From the NCBI RefSeq assembly GCF_003589595.1, contig NW_020653716.1, positions 893,839 through 957,838 on the forward strand: a stretch of 64,000 bases of DNA, given 5' to 3'. Positions 12,126 through 23,500 of the stretch are shown one piece after another. This stretch comes from Hyposmocoma kahamanoa (lineage: Eukaryota > Arthropoda > Insecta > Lepidoptera > Cosmopterigidae). The notes beneath the pieces are model-generated. The model ran no database searches and had not been told where the DNA came from. It worked only from the letters and a program-made list of their open reading frames with translations. The position numbers and the translations under genes are program-made. Each line of letters starts with the position of its first letter. Positions within the stretch are counted from its first letter, which is position 1.

Positions 12126-15100
12126 CACAGTGGGCTGATTTCGAAAAGTGTGGACTTAAGGCTTGAAATTGTTAGGATCGAATACTACTAGTCAATATGA
12201 TAATTTTATGTTCTGGAACTTTTTTCGTATCTTCATCTATACCAATATTATAAAGAGGTAAATTTTTGTAAATTTGAATATTTGTATTTCTGGAACTATT
12301 CAACCGATTCAGAAAATTCTTTCATTAATAGAAAGTTACACCATCCTCGAGTGATATAGGCTGTTGTAATAGGATTACTATTGGAATCTATATACGGAGC
12401 GCAACTAGTACTTATAGTTTTTGAGTAATAACACTTTAAAAAATGTTTGTAGAAATATTTAAGATTTGACGTAATTTATTTTAATTTCGATATTATGCGG
12501 TACATTCTCGACACGAGAAAAGATAGCACACATAAAATTAATGCCAATCAAAAAGATAATAACATTATTAATATCAAGACGCATACCTACGAACAATCAC
12601 CGCTCAAGTTAGTCAGCAGTCTCATCACCCTAAAATATCACTTGTTTTGCTAAAAAACACACGTGTAAACAATGGGGAGCTTATCATAAACACAAACAAA
12701 ACATCAAGGTTGTTAAGAAATATGCTTATCTTTGACAATTGTGGTCAAGTTAGAATAATAGCAGGTAGTAATTAGGTCAGTTTGTCCCATTCGAGTAAAC
12801 TTATCTCAGAACGTGATTTACATTTCGTAAGAAACGCACTACTTATTTTCAAAAAATACCCTTTTCTTGGAAGTTTTAAAAAATGGTTGGTGAATTGGTG
12901 ACTAACCTAGATTTGTTTGTAAAACTAAAAAAAAGTGGCAATATTAAAAATGCTGCGGCATTATTTGATATTATAAAATCTAGTTTAAACAAAAATTTAA
13001 GCGAAGACAATATCAAAAAGTTGAAAGCGTTTTGTGCAACATATTGTTCTAATCTTCACAGAAATTGGCTCAGTGCTAATAGAAGAGAAGAAGATTTTAT
13101 AAAGAAATATAGTAAATGGTTGGATGCAGATGTATTATGGCCCGATTATGTTAGGAGTGCTTCAGAACAAAGCAACGAACCATCTACGACCACGCCTATT
13201 ACATCAGCACAATTTGCAACATCATCAAAAATAAGCGTTGGAACCTATACTGAGTTGAATCCAAGAAAACCTTTCTGTGATTTAGGGCCTAAACAAAAAA
13301 AGAGTCGCGCTGAGAATATTGATAACACAATATCTTATGATGAGATATCGTACGTACATTCCATGAAATGAAAAGCTGATGGTCATGGTGACATTGCCAA
13401 AATCGTTGATTACTTGCTTAAAAATCCACAAGATGTGAAAAAAGTAAAAGAATGTATTAGTAACAAAACTGAAAAACCATTGTTTGATGCAGATGAGGCT
13501 TTAGGTTTGTTTGTATCACTAAAACTATCCAAGTGGCAGTATAATACGTTGAGAAAAAGTGTTGCAGAAAAAGGTGTGCATATATTTCCTTCCTACTTTA
13601 AACTCCAAAAAGCAAAACAGTCGTGCTATCCACCTAAAGAGGAGATTACACTAACAGAGATCACTGCTGAAATAAAATTGCAAGCGCTCTTAGATTTGAC
13701 AGCAAGCAGATTATTAAAAGCTATACCGTTAAGTGACGATTGTAAACAAATGAAACTAATACAAGTTTCATATAAGCAAACAATAGAATCAGAAACGGAA
13801 GATAATGGAGATGATTCCAGCGTATTTATGGGAAGTTTAGTACCCATCAAGTTAGTTTCTGGAGAATCAACGATTTGGGAAAACGACTCGCCAAATTCAA
13901 CACATGTGTCGCCCACTATTTTTTAGATTCTTTAAAGAGAATAAAGCAACCATAATACAGCAAAAGACATCAGAAGAGTCTGAAATTGCAGACTACAAAA
14001 GTAGAAGATATTGAAACTACTCATTCCTTACTGCTTACTATGATAGACGGTAAAGCCACAGCACTTTTAAGTGAAACATCAATGCAACGATGTTATATAT
14101 GTAAAGCGTCTCCCAAAGAAATCAATGAGTTAGATCTTACATCATCAAAAAATATAGACACCGAGTTATATAAATATGGTCTATCCTCATTGCATATGTG
14201 GATACGTATGATGGAGTGTATTCTTCACATAGCGTATAGATTAGATTTGAAAACGTGGGTTGTGAAAGGTGAACAAAAAGCCGCTCTGGAAACTAGAAAA
14301 AAATTTATTCAGGACGCCTTTAAAATTCAAATGGGTTTAGTGGTTGATGTTGTTAAACAAGGTCATGGTACAACGAATGATGGAAATACGGCAAGACGAT
14401 TTTTCTCAAACTATAAAACATCAGCTTCATTCATCATTACAGGTGTTGATGAAAATTTAATTAAAAGGTTTGCCACAATTTTGCAAGTCATTTCTTCGGG
14501 ACAAACAATAAATATAACAAAATTTAAAGAATATGCTGAAGTAACTATTAGGTAAACCTTAGGTAAACTTGCTGATATTTGAAATGCAATTGTTGAAAGA
14601 AATCGTTAAAAGCGTTTGCTATTTGGGTATTGTCTGTCAGTCGTCATCGTCGTCTGTCGTCATCTTTTAAACTCGATATGTTTCTGTCAAATTTTTGTTC
14701 TGCTTAGTTTGTTAATTTATTATACACCACGATTCTTTGATTTTCTTTAGTGCTTTGTTAATCCTATTTGAATTTTGGAACTTCTTAGCATGATATAATA
14801 CTTTTTCTATTTCTAGGGAAGTTTTATTTTTAATAATAGAACAACAAAAGAATTTAAAAAGTCAATGTATATCACTATAAATATACTGCGGATGAAACTA
14901 TGACAAATGCGCCCTACTTCTTTACACCATGAGTGTGGAATAGATTTTTTTTTTATTTATAACATTTTCAACCCAGACCGTTATATTACAAAACTCGCAC
15001 TGAACCGCAAGTGCAGATATATATTTTATGGTAACTCGAGACTCCAACTATATGGATCAATACATAATTTTTTGAAAAAATTTGAGATTTCAGAGATATA

Positions 15101-15302
15101 CCCCAATTTCACCTTTTCTCCATACAAAAAAAGTTTCAGAGCCATATAACTATAAAATTACTGTGTCAATCGAAAATATCCACATGACAGTTTATGATTG
15201 TATTGGTGAGTAAAATCAATATCCATCATCATATTTATAAAAGGAGTTGTTTAATTTTCAAGTACCCCTAAGTCCACTAGCAATCATTTTCAGCCCACTG
15301 TG
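12126..15302 (+). mobile_element. Transib-type DNA transposon, decayed
   Basis: The element is 3177 bp. Its ends begin CACAGTGGGCTGA on both sides (left CACAGTGGGCTGATTTCG; right, inverted, CACAGTGGGCTGAAAATG). CACAGTG is the Transib terminal motif and also the RAG heptamer. A perfect 5-bp GC-rich duplication, GGCCG (12121-12125 and 15303-15307), matches Transib insertion behaviour. Coding relics run 12883-14555. An AT-rich stretch at 12230-12420 resembles a Helitron-like interspersed repeat nested inside. From 14556 to 15302 only non-coding, AT-rich DNA is seen. Confidence 0.88.
12883..14555 (+). pseudogene. Transib (RAG1-related) transposase relic
   Basis: Three open segments: 12883-13368, then 13372-13923 in the same frame after a TGA at 13369-13371, and 13986-14555 in another frame. 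Recognisable Transib features are LSKWQYNTLRKSVAEKG, QMKLIQVSYK, SLVPIKL, the second catalytic Asp in MIDGK, a CYIC zinc site and GTTNDGNTARRFF, the block that aligns with RAG1 GNFARKL. The region that should carry the first catalytic Asp (CDG-type motif) is missing: SYKQ runs straight into an acidic stretch. The frame also ends before the C-terminal catalytic Glu. It is inactive. Confidence 0.8.
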
Positions 15303-15599
15303 GGCCGGATCGAAGGAATTTTTTCTGAGTGTTCGATCTTTGTATTAACAAATATAGTTAACTGTCTTTTTCTACGCATTGCATGCGCAAAGATGGACAG
15401 AGACTCATTTTGTCAATTTCAAGAAGCTAGAAACCACAAGCGATTGAAATATTTAGAACAAAGTAACTATAGAGTCCCTTTGATTTTAATCTTATTTTTA
15501 AAATTATTTTTTATTAAGCGTTAACAATAACTAACAAAATATTGTGGTACTCGTTTTACGGCTTGGGTTTACCAATCAGAAGTCAGAAAATATATTTGC

Positions 15600-16175
15600 C
15601 TGAAATAACATTGGCTCCAATTTTCATGTCAAATGTATTTTTTTAGAAATATTACAAAACAAAAGCTAATTTTGTCTTTGTGAAAAGCATCAAAATTACT
15701 TGAAAGTGTAATGATTTTATTAGAAATCGGTTTTCGGAATTACTGATATTTGAGTTTACATTGAGTTGGAATATCCGTACATTTCTTATAGTACACGCTT
15801 ATTTTCAAATTTGTAATATTTGTATGTATGTAGCTGCACAACTCTTTATTATTTATTTAAGTGAATTTGTATAAAATTGGACATAATAATGTATATAAAA
15901 ATTAATTAATATTTACAATAAAGGCTACTCCATTACTCGAATTAAAATATGAAATTTATATAAAAAATATAAAAATTACGAAATATGACGCATTTTGTTA
16001 AGTTTTCAGTAGAATCTGATTATGGTGTTTTATTTGCATTTCATTTATTTGCCTTTAAATTGTTGCAAACAAAATTAGGGAGTACTGTAATGACGTTTTA
16101 ATTTAAATTAAACATTTTAGTTTTTTCGATTTCGTTACATGTCACTACATTTGTATAATTTAACTTCAGACTTTT
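15600..16175 (-). repeat. Interspersed repeat, inverted relative to 56490-57000
   Basis: The block, running from AATACATTTGACAT through AATCGGTTTTCGGAATTA, GGCTACTCCATTACTC and ACATGTAACGAAAT, is the reverse of the sequence at 56490-57000. It is AT-rich and non-coding. It ends close to the XRCC3 stop codon at 16231. Confidence 0.6.
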
Positions 16176-16230
16176 TTTTCATGGTTTTTGTATTAAACCC
16201 GACATCCATTTGTTTATAGGTCATTGGTAT

Positions 16231-17193
16231 TTAATTAACAGTTTGAATACCAGTAGAAGTAATAATAAATTTTAGTGAAGAATTAGGTAAATCCGGTGAA
16301 AAAATTACAGACAGTTTTCTTACAACCACACTTTGTTCAGTATTCCTAAATTTTTCTCTATTCTCCATTGGTAAATGGCTAATATGTACAGATTGATTGG
16401 TTTTTTTGAGCCACAATCTTGTAGACACCATATTAGACCAGGCTAGGCCAAGTGTAGGTAATACATTGTCAGCACCATCAAAGGAAGCCGTAACTTGGTT
16501 AATACAGACAACTGCCAAGGTGTATTTCTGAGCTAAAGTTATTAGTGAAATAGCTAATTCTCTCAAATCTTCAGCACGTTGGACATAATTCGAGTATTCT
16601 GAGCGAAAGGGTGCTGCTACTGAGTCAATGACAATAAGCGCCGGTTTATTCTTCTCTAGTAATTTAGGAAGGCTCACTCTCACACATGATAATAAATTTT
16701 GTGCTTCAGTTATATGTTCTATATATACATTTTTACCATAATCATGTTTAGAAGATACATTAGGAAAACGATGCTTCATTTGTGCAAACCTCTTTACAGG
16801 GAAAAGATCCTCTGTGCAGATAAAAACACACCCAGCAGCTGAATTATGTGCTGCTGCCTGAATAGCCATTAGTGTTTTACCAGAACCGCTTTCTCCGTAA
16901 ATTTCTGTCAAAGTTCCTCTACGGAAACCACCCATAAGTAGCTCGTCAATCTCCACACAGCCTGTCTTTACCCTTAGTTCATTTTCTATCAGTAATTTAT
17001 CACATGTATGGCTGATTGGACAAATATAATCTGCAGCTACGTTCTTAAGGAACTTGATGTCGTCTGTACGCAGGTTTGTTAACTTCTTGATGTCCCAAAC
17101 AGACAGAATCATGATTTGTTTAAAAGTAGAAATTCCAGCTCTTTCCACAACTTCGAATATCCTTGGAGGTAATACGTTCTTTAGGTTACTCAT
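16231..17193 (-). CDS. XRCC3: RAD51 paralog XRCC3
   Basis: A recombinase-like ATPase of the RAD51C-XRCC3 complex, acting in homologous recombination repair and Holliday-junction handling. The 320-aa protein is in one exon (human form about 346 aa). The start at 17193 (MSNLKNVLPPRI) is chosen because the human N-terminus aligns there; the frame is open further upstream without family similarity. Residues 1-60 form the helical N-terminal domain (KKLTNL). Walker A is GESGSGKT at about 100-107. The XRCC3 signatures ICTEDLFPVKR (about 125-134) and YIEHITEAQNLLSCV follow. Walker B is LIVID at about 186-190, followed by SVAAPFR, and CINQV comes later. It stands on its own between repeat DNA and Pcd. 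Confidence 0.92.
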   Translation of the reverse strand: MSNLKNVLPPRIFEVVERAGISTFKQIMILSVWDIKKLTNLRTDDIKFLKNVAADYICPISHTCDKLLIENELRVKTGCVEIDELLMGGFRRGTLTEIYGESGSGKTLMAIQAAAHNSAAGCVFICTEDLFPVKRFAQMKHRFPNVSSKHDYGKNVYIEHITEAQNLLSCVRVSLPKLLEKNKPALIVIDSVAAPFRSEYSNYVQRAEDLRELAISLITLAQKYTLAVVCINQVTASFDGADNVLPTLGLAWSNMVSTRLWLKKTNQSVHISHLPMENREKFRNTEQSVVVRKLSVIFSPDLPNSSLKFIITSTGIQTVN

Positions 17194-17762
17194 TATAATT
17201 TGTAATTCTGTACAACCATGTAACTTCGTAAATTTCTTGCGAAAATAAAAAAAAAGCAATTTACTCAACTGAAAACAAAACAATACATTTAGCGCCAAAA
17301 CTTTGACGTTAGTACGTTGCACATTTGATTCGATTTTTATAAAGATCGATTCAAGTGAATACTGTCTAGCGATTCTTTGAATCGATTCATTTCAATCATT
17401 TCAATGCCATTTTTAAGCGAATCGATTCAACATTAAGGCGAATTGCGTCGTCTAGATCGTGTTCATAATTTAAACTAAAGCCACGCTTTATTAATTTGTT
17501 ATGGTCAGTCAAGGAATAGGTACTGATAATTGTTTACCTCTACTACAGTATGTAGATCTACTACAGACAAATGCCAATACTATTTACCTTATCCGCAATG
17601 TTTATGCATTATATATTGAAACATTTATTACTCACTAGCTTTTAATCATTCCTGTATCTTAATTATTTCTGGTCGTGATTAGTCATGTGTACCTAATTGT
17701 GATTTTACTGATGCTTCAACCGATTAAATCTAGTGTTTGGTCCAATTTTATAAAGATTGATA

Positions 17763-17919
17763 ATGAAGGAAAATATAAAATATGCTAGTGTGACACCATA
17801 TACAATGTACTCTTTGTGTGACACGAAGAGACACCATTGTTTAATTTCGTCAAATACAGAAACGGAAAGTAAAGAGAAAGACAATGATGTGGACTTAACA
17901 TTATTTTTGGAAACTTTAG
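17763..17919 (+). other. Possible orphan first exon
   Basis: An ATG at 17763 opens 52 codons plus one base, ending at a good donor (TTAG|GTAAGT). The peptide begins MKENIKYASVTPYTMY and ends in an acidic DNDVDLTLFLETL. No partner exon in the matching phase was found before Pcd and no family is recognised. It lies 570 bp from the XRCC3 start on the opposite strand, so it could be the 5' end of a divergent transcript or chance. Confidence 0.2.
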
Positions 17920-18345
17920 GTAAGTATTGACATCTGTGAATAATAAAAAAATATTTACATTATTATGGTAATTAAATTATATAATGTAAACAAGGTGCTT
18001 TATTTATAAGAAATACAAATTTTGAAATAATTTTTATGAGATTCAGAGGCATACAATAAAAACCGACGTCGCTTTTTTAATTTGTTGTTCTGGATTCTTG
18101 TAATTTTTGTAAACTGAATTATCAAATGTCAACCTGTCATTTGCGTTTGGTTTAGTTAGTTTGAAATTTGCAGATGCACTGTTTTTGAACGCTGAAAAGT
18201 GGTTGATAATTTTTTTCAGAATTATTCTGGGCAAAATAGGAGAAATATAGTCAAAATTGTACTAAAAATAATTCTTTACACCGAGACATTGTTATTGTGT
18301 TTCGGTAGACAATTTGTCCTGAATGATTTGTAACCATATCGAACA

Positions 18346-18563
18346 TGACAACTAACACAGTATTATCTCAAAATGGCTTTAATTTATATTAATATTACCT
18401 ATTTAGTTTCAAAGCGACAGTATTGTCCTGTTACTTTGAAATTAAATCATACGAATGACACATCAATATAGCGAAATTTTGGAGCAAAATTATTAATATA
18501 ACGCAATTTTGGGATAAAATATAACATGACGCCATTTTTGAGATAATACTATGTTAGTTGTCA
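18346..18563. mobile_element. MITE with 32-bp inverted ends
   Basis: TGACAACTAACACAGTATTA (continuing TCTCAAAATGGC, 18346-18377) is repeated inverted at 18531-18562 with a few mismatches. Between the arms lie short repeated phrases such as GCAATTTTGGGATAAAAT and GCGAAATTTTGGAGCAAAAT. No transposase, and the target duplication is not clear. The right arm contains the first in-frame ATG of Pcd. Confidence 0.65.
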
Positions 18564-20172
18564 CGGGCGGTATGTCAATGGCATTGGCAAGAAGTTTGTA
18601 CAGGGCGGCCTTGGCGATACACTTTCACCCCGCAGCGGTGTCGCCGCCGATCCAATACGCGCGAGGCTTGATCAATGCCAGTCAAGTGAGCGAATTCGCT
18701 AGCATCTCAGCGTCATCCACTAGAAGGAAAATGGTAAGCGATTCGAATAATTAATAAGCAACAAGTGGTTTATTATATATATTAAGTTTCTGTAAACATA
18801 AGTTTTGCTCTTGTTATATTCTTTTTAAGGGTTGCTTAAACTGAAAATTATCTTGCAATGCAAAAAATAACAAGTTTTGCAACTTTCGCTAATTGTAGGT
18901 TCTGAAATTTATCGAATCACTACCACACTATGTGATAATAAAAATCAAACAACTACCTTGCGTGGTTAATCGTAGAAAACATTTGTATAGTGTAGCTGAG
19001 AATTTAAAATTAAAATGTGGGTATATGTTTAAAAAAACAATCCACTATCAGCTCAGATTTATCTATAGTTTTAATCTTTTTTATGTTATTTAGTGATAGT
19101 ACAAACAAGTTGTGCACTTGGTGGTTAAGTAAGTGGATAATCGTTTCAGTGCCACTGAGTCTTAAATGCAAAGATCTGAGGGCCATTGTCATTGTGCCAG
19201 TCACCCTTAGACATATAGTTGACAAGTCCATGTGCCTTTATTTTTACCAGTACCCTTAAACCATTAAAAATGGGTATGCAGTAATGCTCACATTGTGGCT
19301 TGACAGCAGAAATAGGTTTAGTGCCATTACTCCCTGGACAATCTTCATCAATCATATTTCTGTATTTATTATTATCTGCAAAATTTAAACTTGTACTATA
19401 AGTAATCACTGTACAGTCAAAAGCATGTCAAGCTTGACACTTTGTACCCTTCTTATCGTAAGCAGCATAGAGTTGGATTTAAATCTTTAGTGTCAAGCTT
19501 GACATGCTCAACAGTATATAAAATACAATGTTAACAGGCTGACAAATTAAGTCCTGAAGATCGAGACACCCAGTTAAAGCCTCTGCTGGAAAAAGGCTGG
19601 AAGGTTCAAGCTAACAGGGATGCTATTGAAAAGGAATTCTTATTCAAAAACTTTACTGAGGCTTTTGGGTTCATGACCCAAGTGGCACTGTTGGCAGAGA
19701 AGATGGACCATCACCCTGAGTGGTTCAATGTTTATAACAAGCTTCAGGTGAGGATTTTCTTTTATTTGGTTTCAAAATAATAGAACTTGGAAGAAACCTT
19801 AACTACTGAATATGAAATTGAGATTTATCAAGTTTGCCTGACATCAGCTATGATTCAATATATAGACTGAAAGAGAAAGTCATTGGACTACATTGACTTC
19901 TTAGAATTCATAAATAACAGGTTTATTTCTTCATGAAGTAAAAAAACAAACATGTGACAGTGTACATTAATTGTTATATTAAAGTATATACAATTATAAC
20001 GAGTCAAAGGAGGTAAAGAGAGTGTGGTTAATGTGGTGTTGTTGAATGGTGGGATTTCAAAATGATATCACCGTGTCGTTTGTCTCAGGTAACTCTGACA
20101 TCCCATGATGTGAATGGTCTCAGCAAACGGGATATCAAAATGGCCAAATTCATGAGCAGCCTCTCCAACTAA
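18551..20172 (+). CDS. Pcd: Pterin-4a-carbinolamine dehydratase
   Basis: It dehydrates 4a-hydroxytetrahydrobiopterin to regenerate the cofactor of aromatic amino acid hydroxylases. Exons: 18551-18733, 19538-19747 and 20089-20172, all phase 0. The core [18 protein letters not shown], then [20 protein letters not shown] (the catalytic HH) and [17 protein letters not shown] is textbook DCoH. Exon 1 ends with ATG, so a short cytosolic form starting at 18731 is possible. Exon 1 upstream of it adds up to 60 residues, arginine-rich and nearly free of acids, resembling the mitochondrial leader of vertebrate PCBD2 (inference). The first ATG (18551) lies in a MITE arm; 18572 (MSMALARS) is a likelier native start for the long form. 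Confidence 0.9.
19423..19507. repeat. Short inverted repeat in Pcd intron 1
   Basis: Perfect 19-bp arms GCATGTCAAGCTTGACACT (19423-19441) and its complement (19489-19507) enclose a 47-bp spacer. Each arm is itself partly palindromic around AAGCTT. Probably the ends of a small MITE remnant; no ORF. Confidence 0.6.
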
Positions 20173-20559
20173 CACATTGGACACAAGAAAATATTTGATG
20201 TTTATTGTGATTTCCTATTTATTATAGTAATTTTTATTTGTGCAAGAGTTAAGTTTGAATGTTAAAATATAATGATATGAAAGTTGTATTATGCTCTTAT
20301 TCTCTTATAAGCATTATCATTATTTATAGTTCTTTATACTAACTACATAAAAATTTCAAAGTTATCAGTACATTCAAGTAATACGCTTATCAGTTATATT
20401 TATAAATATTTTAATATTTTTGTCGTGAACATTATAGGTATATTTTGATGTTACTGTTTCTGTTTACTTTGAAGAGTTGCCTCCTATGACAATGTAGCAA
20501 CACATAATTTTCCTGGTAAAAAAATTATATACTTTTCTGTGTATATCCTATACATTCTA

Positions 20560-23500
20560 CTATCCACATGGCAAATATTTGAAGACATAACACGGGCAAG
20601 TTCTCTTATCATTAAATGGCTCAGTTTCGAAGACGACATCGCACGGGTAAGCCTTTTCTAATAATCTTTTTATTTCTAATGCATGATCCAGACCCATAGT
20701 GCGGCATACAAGTGAAATCTGAAACAGTATTTGAGTTGCAATTTGTATTTTGGTGCTTTTATGGAAAGTTATCAATATAATATATGTATAAAGGACTTGG
20801 TAAAAATAAATTGCGCTCACAATCAAATATATGTATAGGGCACCTTCAAATTAGACGCCTGAGTGGCCTCAATAATTTTCTGCTCATTACAGTGTGACTG
20901 CAAAAGTGGTGCGCGCGTTTCGCGACAGCGGCGGTATGTTCCCCAAATCCCCACTAAAAATCCCAGCCGGTGGCGATCCTAAAGTTTGATTTAATTTTTG
21001 CTATGTCGTCGATCCAGCGCGAGTTTTCTTTTAAAAAGTGAAAAGCTTCGACAATTTGTCAGTGTCTTGCGTATCACGTACTACGCTTAGGGATTTGGGA
21101 AATCATACTTAAGATTCCCACCAGTGGGGATTTTTTTTGTGGGGATTTGTGGAATATGCCATAGTGGCTGCAACTTCGCTTCTCAATATTGTATGACAAT
21201 TAGCAGTGGCGCGGCTGTAGCGCTTCTAATTTGAAGGCGCTCGTAAACTAAATGTTTGAATAATTGCCAAAATGCAAAGATTACTTGCTTAGATAGTTCT
21301 TTTTTAAGATAAAATTTTCAATGTAAACTATTATAATGGAGAGTGTTGTGGTGTGAAAGAATTATGTTTATACACTCATATACACCAGGATAGAAAAGGG
21401 AACGTTTCGATGCTTTGGTCATATAGAAAGGATGGATGTTAGCAGATTGACGGCAAAAATACATAGAGCAAATGAGAATGGGAATATAGAGGTAGACTTC
21501 GTACGCTCTCGCGAGTGGAGGTTCGAGTAGTGGTTTTTATGTATTATGCCGACTATTAGTATTATTACCGATATGAGGTGTGAGAATATAGCAAGTGATC
21601 AATCTTTGAGCACTTTTACTATTTTACTCACAAAAAGTAACCATTACGATTAAACCAGCCTCCAAATAAAAAAATACCGCTTTGATGTCAGTCCATTAGT
21701 TTGGGAGCTATAATACCACAGACAGACATTCAGACACACATCTAGGTCTACGTGCAAATGCTTCAAACTTGAACTCCCCTCTTTTTGCTTTAGTGGTTAA
21801 ATATTTACGTTCTCATAAGTGCTTACGATATTATGCAAATTCTCAAAAGTGTTACTCAGAATAGTTACAGCTAACCCGTGTACGAAAACGGATTTTTTTT
21901 TCAATTTACCGTGAAGTCGATGCTACTGTACGCTTTTTTGGCAATAATTGCAATAGCAACACTCTTGACTCTCTCGTGTAAAACCTGAGCGGATACTAAC
22001 TTCCATTTTGTACTGCTCATCTTCCGTCCATTTATGGATTTCATCATATTGTACTATACCATGGCCGCCGGCCTCTATGAGTTTAAGGAGTTGAGAAACA
22101 TCGACAGACGAGTCATGTACTTTAACCTGAAAAAAAAAAAGAATAAAAAGCAGTCCCGTTGTCGTTCTTTTAAGTATCATAACATAATATACTCTTGTGG
22201 GGTAGAGACGTAGGTAGAATGTTCGATTCGCAATACGATTAGATTGGTACAATGTTCTACTCGTTCTGCAATTAACATTTTGGATATATGACACTTTTTG
22301 ACAACGATTTGTAAGCTGAAAAGTAAGTATGTAATTATTTTGTTATTTGAATTTTTTAGATATTGTTTTTTTAGATATCGCTGCAATGAACTTAATATAA
22401 TCCCACTAGTTTATATAAAATTATTTAAGGTGACTGTGCCGACAAAAAAATCAGAATTTTCTGTGGGACGACTATACGCGATGAGTGTCGTCGACTGTTT
22501 TAAGTTTCACAAGGACATTTCAAGGTTGACTCAACCGTCCAACCGATTATTCATTACTTCAAACGCCCAATTTCCTAGGGTCTCCTAAGTTGATGTCGTA
22601 AATATGAATGGATTTGTGTATAAATAATTACCCTAAATTTGAGGAGCCGGGCTTCGGCAGACATGCCTCTGTCCAAAGCACGAGTATACAACATATTGTC
22701 CATGTTACCGCCGGTTACTACGCATACCACACTGAAAAGATAGTTTTCTTTCTTTTATTGATGGTTATTGTTTGAGGTTGAATTACATATTCGATAACAT
22801 TACTAATGTTTAGAGCTGATTTTAGTTATGGTGCAGAAAGAGCTAATCACTGAACCGAAATTCACAACAAACTTATAACAAACAGTAGGTATCATATATG
22901 AATATCAAGGATAATGAATAATGTTTTAACAGGATACTTAGGTAATATTGAACAAAAAAGATTTGTTACCAGCAGAGCAGAAGATAGAAGAAGCAGATAG
23001 AATATTCGCTTACATTTTACTCCTCAATTCGGGCAGTTGGTTGCTCAGAATAGCAGCTAGCGGACACGCAGCTGCACCCTCTACCACGATTCGTTGGACT
23101 TCCATCATGTGGAGGACAGCTCGGGCTATGCAATCTTCTTTGACCAGCACCTAGACAATAAAATTGAAAAGTTTGAACAATTCACAACCAAAGTTGTGAA
23201 TTGTTCAAACTTTTCAATTTTATTCTAGTTTGCTAGACAGACAATTTATGGTCCGAGTCTTATGACTTCGAAATTGTAACTTTGAGTAAAGATTTATGTT
23301 TGCGTGTTAGCTAAATGATATTACGAGCATTAAATATGGTAAAGTGAGTCGGAACATAGTTTTCACCTTAAGAGTGAGTAACTGAAAAGTGACGCAGACC
23401 AATCGAGCAATACTCTAAGTTAAAGAAAATGAAAATATATCGAGTTCTTAGGTTTTCGCGATTGTTACACATAGGAAATGAAATTATTTTTCCGAATTTA

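Larger units (their letters stand above)
11915..15360 (+). mobile_element. tRNA-derived SINE interrupted by Transib
   Basis: The 5' part is 11915-12125: a leader with ACTGTAAAGATATCTAACTG, then the tRNA-like head TTCCGTGGCTTAGTTGG with B box GGTTCGAATCC. The 3' part resumes at 15303 (GGCCGGATCGAAGGAATT, then GTGTTCGATCTTTGTATTAA). Other copies at 42935-43280 (-), 50275-50420 (+), 52635-52830 (-), 54790-55025 (-) and 55070-55385 (+) read continuously across this point, which shows where Transib inserted. Confidence 0.8.

Noticed and set aside
12058..12130. tRNA gene at the A/B-box match
   Set aside because: The same sequence recurs at six or more places with an identical non-tRNA tail, so it is a SINE head. 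No closed cloverleaf.
17194..17322. Upstream extension of the XRCC3 start
   Set aside because: The frame is open to 17322, but family similarity begins at MSNLKNVLPP. The extension is a hydrophobic and basic run with no counterpart.
19146..19409. 87-aa frame in Pcd intron 1
   Set aside because: Looks like part of an interspersed repeat; no domain recognised and it lies between confirmed exons of Pcd on the other strand.
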